DNA of 64,000 bases from the NCBI RefSeq assembly GCF_019175385.1, contig NC_083343.1:47762457-47826456 (forward strand), given 5' to 3'. Under the pieces are notes generated by a model. The model was not told the DNA's origin. It was given only the letters and a program-made list of their open reading frames with translations, and did no database searches. Position numbers and translations under genes: made by a program. Source of the DNA: Lycium barbarum. Taxonomy: Eukaryota; Streptophyta; Magnoliopsida; Solanales; Solanaceae. Positions 1 to 10,428 of this stretch are shown one piece after another (position 1 is the stretch's first letter; each line of letters opens with the position of its first letter).

Positions 1-900
1 TTGATCAAATTTTTTTCTTTACAGATACTGCACAGAATGCATTGCGAGAAATTTCTACACAAAATTAGACCAACAATATTTTTGGTATTTTATTTTTGGA
101 ATGACGTTACTGTTAGTTTTTTTATTTTTCTTTTTAGGAAAATCCAATTTTTCCATCGCTAAAGGGAAATCTTCTGTGGCTAACTTTTTCACTGGCTTGG
201 GAAGTTATGAACAAACAGTTAGAGAAAACAAGATAGTATGCAGTTGTGTACTCTTACTTTTGGATTTTCTTTTCTCTTGGTTGATTCTAACTGCATTATA
301 TATCATCAGACCTTTTCTTTTTCATCGAAAACTTGGTTATGGGGCATAATTTTTTTGTCTGTGCATTTATTTTTTACAACTTCATTAGCTTAATTTCATG
401 ATAAGCAAGAAGGATAACTATGTACGTGAGTGAAGGTGAAACCACAAGATATCATTACAACACTTTCCTTAAAAATCTTTCCTTTTGCTATAAGTTTTAA
501 TAATTGCATGGGTGTAAGAAGGTTTCTTTTGCATTTATGGAGCATCGGATTTTTCAGGTTAGTTTTCTCTCACTTTTATGGAGTATCTATTTTTTAATTT
601 GTAAAATACTATATTATTTGGGATTCAGGATCGAATATATAATGACGCGTAGACCAACGGAAGTAGAAATATTCATATGGAAATGGCTAAAGGAACACGC
701 GAGGTACATTTTTGTTAATCAAGTTTCTCATGTATATTGTTCGTTGATAGATTTTTCTACTGTGTTATGCAGTAATTTTTCACAATAAATGCAAAGTTTT
801 ATCTTAGGTTGAAACGTGGGTCTTTGAGATAATATCTTAGTCCTCATAGCTGTGAAGTCAATGTGCCCTTTATTGCTCATTTCAGTATTGAGAATAATTG
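1..900 (+). other. possible exon-like islands of unknown origin
   Basis: Three short islands are preceded by pyrimidine-rich AG acceptor-like sequence: near 25-70 (after TTTCTTTACAG), near 140-230 (after TTTCTTTTTAG; reads GKSNFSIAKGKSSVANFF) and near 630-700 (after GGATTCAG; reads MTRRPTEVEIFIWKWLKEHA, followed by a possible GT donor). I do not recognise the encoded protein. No continuous reading frame can be assembled. They could be captured host-gene fragments inside Helitron A or simply chance ORFs. Confidence 0.15.
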
Positions 901-1777
901 GCTTTTAAACTTTGAGAAATTAATGTTCATAATCGTATATTAGTTTTACTTAATTTTTGGATCTTTTTTTTTTTTAAATAAATTAAATCTTCCGAATAGA
1001 ACTGATTTTACAACATTGAGAAATGTATAGAATTTTATCTTAATAGTCTATATTTCGACAAAATATCCCTATTAGTGGTCTCTAGTCTCTACCTTCACCA
1101 ACATTTCCGGTTTGTGATGTCAATAAATATCTATTTTTATATATTCTCCAAACATTAAGATAATGATAACGTAGGCTTCTTTACTATTTAATTGATTAAC
1201 ATATGGTATCAATTTTCTCTAATTACTGAAACTTTTCTTTTGTTTGAATTAGAGTTGGAAAAAGTAATATTTGATGAATTTATCATTATCTGTAATTTGA
1301 ACTTGAGTTTAAAAATAAATCCATGTTTCAATTCTTAAGAAATTAATAGACAGTTGACATACTAACTAGATAATTAAGACAAGATGCCACGAGATGCCAA
1401 CAAGTAGCTGGATAACTTAAACAGTGGTCACACATTCCTTTATTGCTATAATCATTCACGAACCATAAGAAATTATTATCGAGCAAAGAATCTGTTAAGC
1501 TTATCAAACAATATCAAAATTATATTCGATTAACAAAAATGGTCAAAGACCTTCAAATGAATAAAAAAACTTATAGCATTAAATCACATTTCTCAAATAT
1601 AAGCGAAAATATTTATGCAATAACTTTGATAAAAAAAAATCAATAGAAATATCGATTAAAGACCTGCATACAGGTGAATAGTTAAGTTTGAAGACTCAAG
1701 GATAATTTTACATATTTGATAGTTGATATTTTTTATATATAAGATAAGATTTGCTATGATCAATTCTTTTATTATGA

Positions 1778-1806
1778 CCGCGCATCGCGCGGGTACGAAT
1801 ACTAGT
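1778..1806 (+). other. Helitron 3' terminal hairpin and CTAG end
   Basis: A perfect 6-bp stem (1778-1783 with 1787-1792) and 3-nt loop is followed about 10 nt later by CTAG and a T. This is the rolling-circle termination signal of plant Helitrons, which insert between A and T. Confidence 0.75.
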
Positions 1807-1904
1807 AAGAAGATAAAATACTTGAATAGAGGCATATATAACTTAGTGTGAGAGTTCAATTTTTGAGGAAGATCTTAATCGTCTAATTGTTAGTTACCTA
1901 GAGT

Positions 1905-2070
1905 TGGTGGAGAATTAATTCATTTATAATTCCCTTCCCATTTCCCTTTAAATCTTTCTCAACAAAAAAAAAAGACTTTTTGGTGGAGAATTAATTCCTT
2001 TATAATCCCCTTCCCATTTCCCTTTCAATCATTCTCAACCCCCCCCCCCCCCCCCCCCCCTCCCAAAAAG
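1905..2070. repeat. about 78-bp tandem duplication ending in a 22-nt poly(C) tract
   Basis: The segment beginning GGTGGAGAATTAATTC occurs at about 1907 and again at about 1982, each copy running through TTCCCATTTCCCTTT and ending CTCAAC. The first copy ends in poly(A), the second in an uninterrupted run of 22 C (2039-2060). Homopolymer C runs of this length are rare in an AT-rich plant genome, and assembly error is possible. Confidence 0.7.
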
Positions 2071-2506
2071 ACATTTTTTTAAACTTTAATTAACAACAAA
2101 AAAGATAAGATGTAAATTAAAACATAAAATCACGAAATAATTGCATAAGTAGAGCAATTCAGCAACGCTAATGCAAACCGTTTTTTTTTTTTTTTTTGGT
2201 TTCTCAAGTTGAATTAGCTTTGGAACAGAAGACGCATCAAGATTCTCCAAATCAATACTTTTAAGACTCCTCCAAAACAGTATTTTTCTTCAAATTATTG
2301 TCTTTACACCATAAGACTACTCTCCAATTTAAAAATTATAACTTCAAACACAAAATTTATTTACATCAACCCAAAGAGATGTCCTGTTGTGCAGCTTTTT
2401 TCTAGTTTCACAATAAATGCCACGCAAAACATCATTTCTTGTTAAGAAGATAGATTTTGCCTCTATTCGTATTATTAAGTTTTAAAATAGTCTACGAAAT
2501 TATGTT

Positions 2507-3065
2507 GTATCAATTTTTAAGCTGCTCTAATCATATTCCTGAACAAACCTAATAAAAAAGTTATGCATAGTAAAAGAAATAAAACTAATTAATAGGAACA
2601 GAGAAAAATTTATGAATTTAGAAAATGCAAAAAATTTATGAATTTAGAAAATGCACATTACTACCTTAAAAGTAATGCATTCAATGTTAAGGTAGATATC
2701 ATCGAGTGCACCAGACTTTTCGATGCAGATGCCATAGCACGAATTACCAAAATTAGCAAAACTAAGGAATTATGTGACACAAATGTATAAATTACGGTAT
2801 CAATTTTTAAACAGGTCTAACCATATTCCTGAACAATCTAATAAAAAAGTTATGCGTTGTAAATGAAATAAAACAAATCAATGGGAATAGAGAAAAGTTT
2901 ATGACTTAGAAAGTGCATGTAATTGCCTTAAAAGTAATGCATCCAAAGTTGAGGCAGATATCATCGAGTATACCAGACTCCTCGGTGCAAATGAAATATC
3001 ACGAACCACCAAAGTTTAACAAATACTGAATAAGAAAAATTATGTGGCACAAAAGTATAAACTTT
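2507..3065. repeat. diverged 290-bp tandem duplication
   Basis: Copy 1 (2507-2796) and copy 2 (2797 to about 3065) both begin GTATCAATTTTTAA and share, in order, CATATTCCTGAACAA, AAAAAAGTTATGC, CCTTAAAAGTAATGCAT, GATATCATCGAGT and ACCAGACT. The copies have many substitutions and small indels, so the duplication is old. No coding is seen. Confidence 0.8.
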
Positions 3066-4088
3066 TTCAATTAAAACGTTGGCAAAAGAAATTGTTCCAT
3101 TTAAATTTGCTGAGAAGATAGCATATGAAAATAAGTTCAACCAAGATAAAATATTCACTAACACATAAACCTCACAAAACAAATTGTTACTATGCAAAAA
3201 AAAAAAAAAAAATTACAGTGAACTTCATGCTGGAGAATGTCTAATTCACCGTTGGAGCTATAATGGATGAAGCATATATGAATAGCGTGGCAGTATGAGG
3301 AATAGGTTAATTCTTGTCTTTTTATCCTTTTATAATAAAAAATAGTTAAAGGGAAGGGAGAAGAATCATAGTAGGAGTAACGTTTTAACCTCCTACCCTC
3401 AGCTCATTACTACACATTAAATGCACAAATGGTTATAGAATGTTGCTGATACAGTCGTGGAATCTTTATTTGTAGCATAGATATTTGGAATACTAAACCA
3501 CCCATTTATAGGTTATTTAAACCACCCATAATGCTTACAAGAACATTGAAAACTGATAAAGTCGTGGCCGTCATTTGTAGTATGCATGGATATTATATAG
3601 CCTATCTTGATAACTCATAACTTTTCATCTCCATAACTTCTTATTTCTTAAAATATGAGTTTATTACAATTTAAAATTTCTGCCATTTACTCCTTCATAA
3701 GCATGGTGTTATAATTAAGAGAATTAAAAGAAACCGCTTTTCAGTTTTTTAACATAGTACATTAAACATAATTAAGAGAATTAACTTTGTGACTTTTGAT
3801 TTTTTTTTTTAATACAACACATAAATGGGAAAAAAGAGAAAACATTTCAAAAAAATGAGAAAAATGATAAATGCCAATGGAGACCATAGAGAGGTGCCAC
3901 ATAAGATTGTCTATTCCTAACTTTATATTATATATTGATTAAGACAATAATTAAGCCAAGTACCGACTTTCACAATACTACCCACAATATGACACTTGTC
4001 TATGGAGATTTGAAGAAAATAATCTAACTCAAGACAAAGCCCAAAATTACCAAGAAATAATAAATGTCTCAATGGAACCCCATAAAAA
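3066..4088. other. AT-rich intergenic stretch, nothing recognised
   Basis: There is no ORF with codon character, no terminal repeats and no RNA gene that I can see. Poly(A)/poly(T) runs and short low-complexity patches only. Confidence 0.6.
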
Positions 4089-4262
4089 TAAATGTGGGCT
4101 CACCAACAACTCGAAAGCAGTAAGTACACCTAGTCTGTACGATTTGCATGTACCTACTCTTCTCCTGTTCCTAACATACCATCAATAACAACAATGGTAT
4201 GTCTGAGTACTGAGTACTCAGTGAATATCTAAGAGGAAATATTTAATTTGATAAAAGTAATC

Positions 4263-4303
<41 letters not shown>

Positions 4304-4499
4304 GTGGGCTCACCAACAACTCGAAAGCAGTAAGTACACCTAGTCTGTACGATTTGCATGTACCTACTCTTCTCCTCTTCCTAACATACCATCAATAACA
4401 ACAATGGTATGTCTGAGTACTGAGTACTCAGTGAATATCTAAGGGGCAATATTTAATTTGATAAAAGTAATCACAATATTTAATTTGATAAAAGTAATC

Positions 4500-4560
<61 letters not shown>
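4089..4560. repeat. 210-bp tandem duplication with (TA)n tracts
   Basis: A block starting AAATGTGGGCTCACCAACAA is present at 4090 and again at 4300, nearly identical through GTATGTCTGAGTACTGAG and TTTGATAAAAGTAATCA. Each copy ends in a (TA)n microsatellite (4265-4300 and 4503-4560). Copy 2 carries an extra repetition of its last 25 bp. The near identity means a recent duplication, plausibly by slippage or unequal exchange between the TA tracts. Confidence 0.85.
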
Positions 4561-4562
<2 letters not shown>

Positions 4563-5545
4563 CGAAACAATGACATTAAATCAGTTCAACATCAGTAATA
4601 GAGTAAATCATAAAACTCAGTAAATTCATAAATAGAGAAATAAGACAATTTTTGTTCATTGTGTTAAAAAAACATCATATTACCCGATCACCACAATAAA
4701 TCATGAAAGTCACGTTTAAATTAGTAATGAATAAACAATCAACTCCGATTCATTAAGAAGTATCTCCTATTTAAGTTCTTTTCCTTTGAAGTCAAGTTAT
4801 CAATGTGACAGCTCATAAGCAACCACAAATATGTCAATACAAGCCCAAAACATGCTAATACAGGCCCAAATAATTAGTAACAAAGGGACAACTACTTTAG
4901 GCTCCCTAAACATCTTAGAAGTACCATATTGGGGCTGTCAACCCTCAATGGCTACCCTTCCCCCGAATAGCTAAGCAGAAACCAAACTAGAATTACCAAC
5001 TCTCGATGGCCATTCTTCTTCCTGAATGGCTAGGCATGAATTACACAGGGGATACCAACCCTCGATAGCTACTCTTCCTCCCGAATGGCTAGGAAAACCA
5101 CCTTAGGATCCATAACAACTACCTTTTCTCCCGAGTAGCTAGGCCAAACACAAACAATAAATATCATGGCATATTAGTCAAATCACAAGTCACAGCCTGG
5201 AAGCCGAATCTCAAATCATAGCATGGAAGCTGAATCACAAGTCATATCATGATAGCCAAATTGCTCGTTATGGATTATGTTCATCATCCTGTTAATAGGG
5301 TATATCAAGTCATTAATCAGTTTAGAAACTATGTTCAATCATTAATCCAATTTTAGCTCACCAAAACCCATTCATAGGGCAAAACACATCAAAGACCAAT
5401 GCTTTAGAAACCAAATTCAATTATAAGAGCAAATCACGTTTAAAGATTATCACTTTATCCATAGTAGGAGAAAGACAGTTTGAAGATCATCTATTTCAAA
5501 ATCAAGTTAAATCATCCCATTGTAGAAGAACAACACGATTATGTA
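4561..5545. other. non-coding stretch with a degenerate about 70-bp repeat
   Basis: No coding sequence. Between about 4930 and 5150 four degenerate copies of a motif like CCAACCCTCGATAGCTACTC followed by CCTCCCGAATGGCTAGG occur at roughly 60-70 bp spacing. It may be the remains of another LTR. The boundary with gypsy-1 is not sharp. Confidence 0.4.
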
Positions 5546-8500
5546 CATAGACCCTGTCGTGATCGCGATGAGTTGGGCTGGGTCAAGGGTCACGTTCGCA
5601 AGGCTGGCTCGCGTTCACGAAGAACAATAGGCCTGGGACAAAATACAAACCCCCATTTCGTGTTTCACTTTCCTAAACACATTTAGAAGTTATAAAGCTC
5701 GAATTAAGGTGAAATCAAGTGGCATTTGAAAGTTTCTTCATTGGGGTAAGTTCTAAACCTTTATCCAAGTGTCTATTAATGATTTTTTTCCATTCATTTA
5801 TGATTCTAATCATGATTCCTAAGTTGTAAATTGAGGGCTTCCATGGAAATGGGTTTTGATGGGATTTGTGAAATTTAAGGATCAATTGTGATTAGAACTT
5901 GATGATATTTAGGATATGGACTATCTAGACTATGGGTAAGATGATTTTATTATGCTTAAATTCCAGTTTTACCCTTGTGCGGCCGGAGTTACCTTTTTAG
6001 GTTTTTTTTGGGGATCCGAAGTAAAGTATAGCAATATGGATATTGTTGGATTCATGTGACCTCGTAGAATATTATTTTGACTATGTTGAATTTGATTTCA
6101 CGATAAATTACTGTTTTGACCTTCGAGGTTTAGGATGGGGTTTTAAGTTGACTTTTTGAACCTGAATTCCCTATATGGCGTTATGGCTATCATTAGACTC
6201 ATATTTTTATGTATATATCATAAATGGACAGATTGGGCTCGTTCGGAAGCTCAGAGGAAGGGGAAAGTCGCGGAGTGGCTCTTCAGGTTTGGATTTAGGA
6301 AAGTTAAGATTTACTAGACCCTTTATGTAGTGTTATGTGTAGGTTGATCCCGTACTCGTGAGGTGATGAGCACTTGTGTGGGTACCGGTATATCTTTATG
6401 GGCAACTAAAACATTAACTAATATGACTTGTGATGGAGATTATGTGTTTAGCCTTCGGGCCATGAGGAATAGTGGATACATCCATTTAGGTTGGTATGAT
6501 ATTATTCATTTGGGTGATGACCATTGTTGGATGAATAATTGTGAATAATGACTTGATTTGCATTCAACACTCCACATCTCGTCTAGACTATGAAAATGAC
6601 ATATATATACTTGACATTGCCTTGTTATTATGAATTTGCATGGTGTACGCATATCCATTCATACTTTCATGATATTATTGGCATTTCGTTAATGAATATA
6701 CAAGACAAGGGTCTGCAAGTCGAATATTGGATATGGTACATGTTGACACCTAATTTTGGCTCGACGTGCTTAATATTAACATTTTGGGGGGCCCTGATTC
6801 GTTAAAGAGCACGAAATACATTTTTTACACATTTTTACATTTTTTCAACAATTTATTGATGATTATCCTTATTTTAGGAATTTTTTCAATTTATTGTCAT
6901 TTTTTCAAGAATCATTATTTTGCACATGTACAACGTAATACTACCATTTTTTTTTGTGCAATTAATAATTGTTTCTTAATTTTATAGCAATACATTTTTT
7001 CATATCATAGACATTAATGTTTATATTTTATACTTGCGTTATTATTTATACATGTATTAATTAACTATATTTTAGTACAGTCTGACAGTGCAGAGAAAAT
7101 CGGAGTAACTAATTTTTTAACGCAGAGTAAAATCCGATCAAGTCAAGGTTTCATCATTTTTAAAAAAAAAGGGATTAAGGTAAGCATTGAGGAGACAAAA
7201 GGGTGCAATCTTCTATTCTTTGGACAAAACAGGGGCCATTTTGCATTATAAGAAAAGGGAGGGGTATTCATCTTCTACATAATACACACACACACAAACA
7301 TTCAGATTGCTAAACCTAATAAAAACATTTCCCATCTCCTTCCACTCTCCAGCCGCCATCTCCCGCACACCACCACTCCACTGAACCCACAGCCGACCAC
7401 CACCGTCTCCACCACCAGCCACGCTCCACCAGCCCACTACGCCCTCCGTTCTCTAACGCCCCAAATAGCCCCCGCACCTCCTTCTTCGTCTCCCTCTCTC
7501 TCTATTTAACTTCCTTTCATTTCTATCTTTAGTTCCCTAATCCGAATCTTGGGGTTTTTCAAAGTTCAAATCTTTAAGAATTTTTTGTGCTAATTTTGAC
7601 CGAATTTGTTTCTTTATTTTGTGGGGTTTTGCATTTCTTGGATTTGATTGGTTCTTTATTTGTGGATTTGGAATGATTTCAATCTTTTGGAGTTTGAAGG
7701 GGAAGTGAGGAAAGTGTATTATAGCTTTGGTGTATTGGAAACAAAAAAAAAAGAAAAAAAAAGATCCTGTAAGTATAGTGTTTTGATGATGATGAATTTG
7801 TTTCTTTCTGGGGCTAATTATCTACTTCACTCACTGGCGTGTGTTTCTTTCTCTTTTCCATTGGTATAATAATTTAGGGGTGTTTTTAGTTTTGACCAAA
7901 AAAGAAGGCATTTCTGTTGCTATTGATGTGATGCTGATGTCAATTGTTGTCCCTCCGTCTTATTTATTTGTTGTGAAACCGTCCTAATTGCTATGGAAAA
8001 GTGCCCATCTTTCTAAAGAGGCAGTGATGATGTTTGCTAATCTGGGCTGTTATTTGGGCATAGAGAAAACTCGACTTGTATGTTGGCATGGCAAACTCGG
8101 ATCTTGAAATCAGTTCATTTTGCAGCCATGGCGTTTGTCGTCTTCTCTTTTCCTCATTTTACACAGATCTGAGCCGGTATGGCATCATCTGCAAACCTGT
8201 CTCGGCTTTATGCTACCACTGCTGATTTACAGAAAAAGGATGCTGAAATGGCCGATGAAGAAATTTCCGTCGATTTCCAAGGCCTTCCATGTACAAAGAC
8301 GGGTTTTTTTTTATTTTAAGTTTATTCATTATTTCTTTAATTCATCCGATAGTTATTTATTTTCTTACTAACATCTTTTATTAAGTCTCATGCAGGTATC
8401 CGGAGTTACTTTTTGAAGATGACACTCAAAAGAAGTTCAAATAGCTTCTTAAATTCTCTGTTTATATATATATATTTTTTACATTATTAAATTATACAAG

Positions 8501-10228
8501 CATAAAATATAGTGAAACTTTACTTTTTTTTAGGGTGCAGGTTGATGGTATTTATTTATGATCTGCTTAGGTGATTTAAATTTTATGTGTTTTAGATAAA
8601 TCAATATTAGGCAGTTATTATTTTTGTAGCTAATATTTTTATAGTTATCATGTTTCGCTAGAGTTTTAATTCAATAGCTTAGCACACTTAAGTAAATAAA
8701 TAGGGTGATTTGCCTCAATATTTAGGCTTTAGAATGTACTCTCATAATTAATTGATTAGGCGTACATACTTCGCTAGTTAAATTAGTTAACTCACCTTGA
8801 GTGCAAAATAATTTCATGTCCATTCCTTATACCCTTTTCACATACCCAAGCTTTTAAGTTGCACATAACTTTTTTTTAAAATAATTATTATATCACATAT
8901 GTATAAAATACGTATTGCACGATTATTTATGTGAATAGTCATATTAGTTATTCTTCAGTCTAAATTCTACTAATTTTTGTAAATAATAATCAAGCCTTTT
9001 TACACATCCCTCGTATAGTTAAATTGGTCCAGCCGGGAACCACATTTGTGGATTCTGAAGGATGCCTAACACCTTCCCTTCGGAATAATTTGAACCCTTA
9101 CCTAGAATCTCACTTATTTTCGTAGACCATGTTAAGCTGCATATATTAATAATTTATAGGTACCCTAGTATACCTTAAATGCTAGGTGGCGACTCTGTAC
9201 ATAATTAATTATTTCAGATCTCCATAAGTTGTGCTTTGTTTAGCCTTTGGTAAAAATGAGGTGCAACAGTACATAGATGGAGTGATGATGATGATATTAT
9301 AGCTGAATGGCTGAGACCCAATGTGATCTGGGAGATCTAATATTCCGGGTGGGTATATAGACCTCATGAGTCCCCCAGGGGTCACATGAAATACAGTAGA
9401 AGTGAATGTATACTGGTGCATATGGCCGTGGCATTGCATAGCATTCACTTACATTGCATGCATCCTTTACTTCTCATGCTACATATGCTTGTCTGACTTG
9501 TTGCATGCCATATTTGTGTTGGAGGATATAAAGATGGGATCTTTATGTTCATACTTGACATACTTGATATAAATATGGGATCTTTAGATTTACTATTGGT
9601 TTATAACGATGAAAAGGTTGAACTTTCACGATTATTCTTAAAAGGAATGGATTTCTAGGTCCGATTATAATGTGAGACTCTTATCTACTTAGTGCATGCT
9701 TATAAACTATGAATTTGAGACTAACTAAGTAAGAAGAGGAGTATGGAAAGTACCAACCCTCGTCATCACTATAGTTTAGGGTCGGTCAACAATGTTGCTG
9801 GGTACACGTGCTTCCCGTACTCACTTTACACTTGCTACACCTTTTGTGTGCAGGTACAAATTAGGGCACGAGTGGAGGCTTTTAGATCCTTTGGAGCATT
9901 TCTTAGCGCTTTAGGGTGAGTCGATGATGGTTCCATGGCGCCAGACTCCTTCTTATCTTTAGTTCCTGTTTTTCTTTACTTTAGACAATATTATGTATTA
10001 TTCAGCTTTGTATTCGGATTAGTAGCTCTGTGCTTGTGACTTCCAGGTTTTGGGGAGTGATTTCAGACTTGTAAATATTTTCTATCTATGTATTATTTAG
10101 ACTTAAGTACCTTGGGTTGTCGATTTTATTTCCGCATTTACTTATGTTATCTTGACTTGTATGTATTTGGGTTTTCGCTTAAGGGTTGGGAGCCCTCACG
10201 GAAAAAAAGAGGATTTTGGATCATAACA
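5545..10228 (+). repeat. gypsy-1 5' LTR, interrupted by a solo LTR
   Basis: From 9320 on, this is collinear with the 3' LTR from about 25765: both contain TGGGTATATGGACATCATGAG-like sequence, GCATATGGCC, CACTTACATTGCATGCAT, GATGAAAAGGTTGAACTTTC and GACTTCCAGGTTTTGGGGAG. The end is CATAACA at 10228. The part 5545-6740 has no counterpart in the 3' LTR, which appears to have lost about 1.2 kb. The start homologous to the 3' LTR's TGTAACGACTC is missing, so the left end is truncated or too diverged. It is split by the 6741-9268 insertion. Confidence 0.7.
6741..9268 (+). mobile_element. 2.53-kb solo LTR with TSD GTACA
   Basis: The element begins TGTTGACACC (6741) and ends GGTGCAACA (9268), a TG...CA structure with TGTTG/CAACA inverted ends. 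It is flanked by a perfect 5-bp target-site duplication GTACA (6736-6740 and 9269-9273). It interrupts the gypsy-1 5' LTR. No primer site, polypurine tract or pol coding lies inside, so it reads as a solo LTR left by LTR-LTR recombination. It contains a C-rich leader-like patch at 7320-7510. Orientation is arbitrary but TGTTGACACC is the usual 5' side in plant LTRs. Confidence 0.85.
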
Positions 10229-10232
10229 AATT

Positions 10233-10244
10233 TGGTATTAGAGC
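10233..10244 (+). other. gypsy-1 primer binding site (initiator Met-tRNA)
   Basis: TGGTATTAGAGC begins 4 nt after the LTR end and differs at one base from TGGTATCAGAGC, the standard site complementary to the 3' end of initiator Met-tRNA. The intact version is present at 63605-63616. Confidence 0.8.
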
Positions 10245-10428
10245 TCTAGTTTCAATAGTTTCACAAGACATAAGCGGTGCCTAGTAGAGTCTTGTGTATC
10301 GGTACGATGACGACTGTACCTAGCTTCGAGAGGCTACAGGCTACTTAGGAAATTTCAGATCTTTCATCCTTATCATGCATTCTTAACTTTATCAAATATT
10401 GAGTTTCTTGTTTCATGCTTTCTCATAG

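Larger units (their letters stand above)
1..1806 (+). mobile_element. Helitron A, 3' portion (5' end not seen)
   Basis: The right end is a canonical plant Helitron 3' terminus: a GC hairpin CCGCGC-atc-GCGCGG (1778-1792), then GGTACGAATA and the terminal CTAG (1802-1805), followed by a host T (1806). The same terminus recurs at 48288-48321. At about 1278-1320 there is one copy of the 'TTATCATTATCTG..AATTTGAA' unit that is tandemly repeated inside the second Helitron (35030-35465), so both belong to one family. No 5' TC end was found, so it may lie left of the window. No Rep/helicase coding is visible, so this is a non-autonomous copy. The left limit is arbitrary. Confidence 0.6.

Noticed and set aside
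7246..7437. Gly/Trp-rich minus ORF
   Set aside because: Reverse strand of the C-rich leader-like patch in the solo LTR; no homologous domain.
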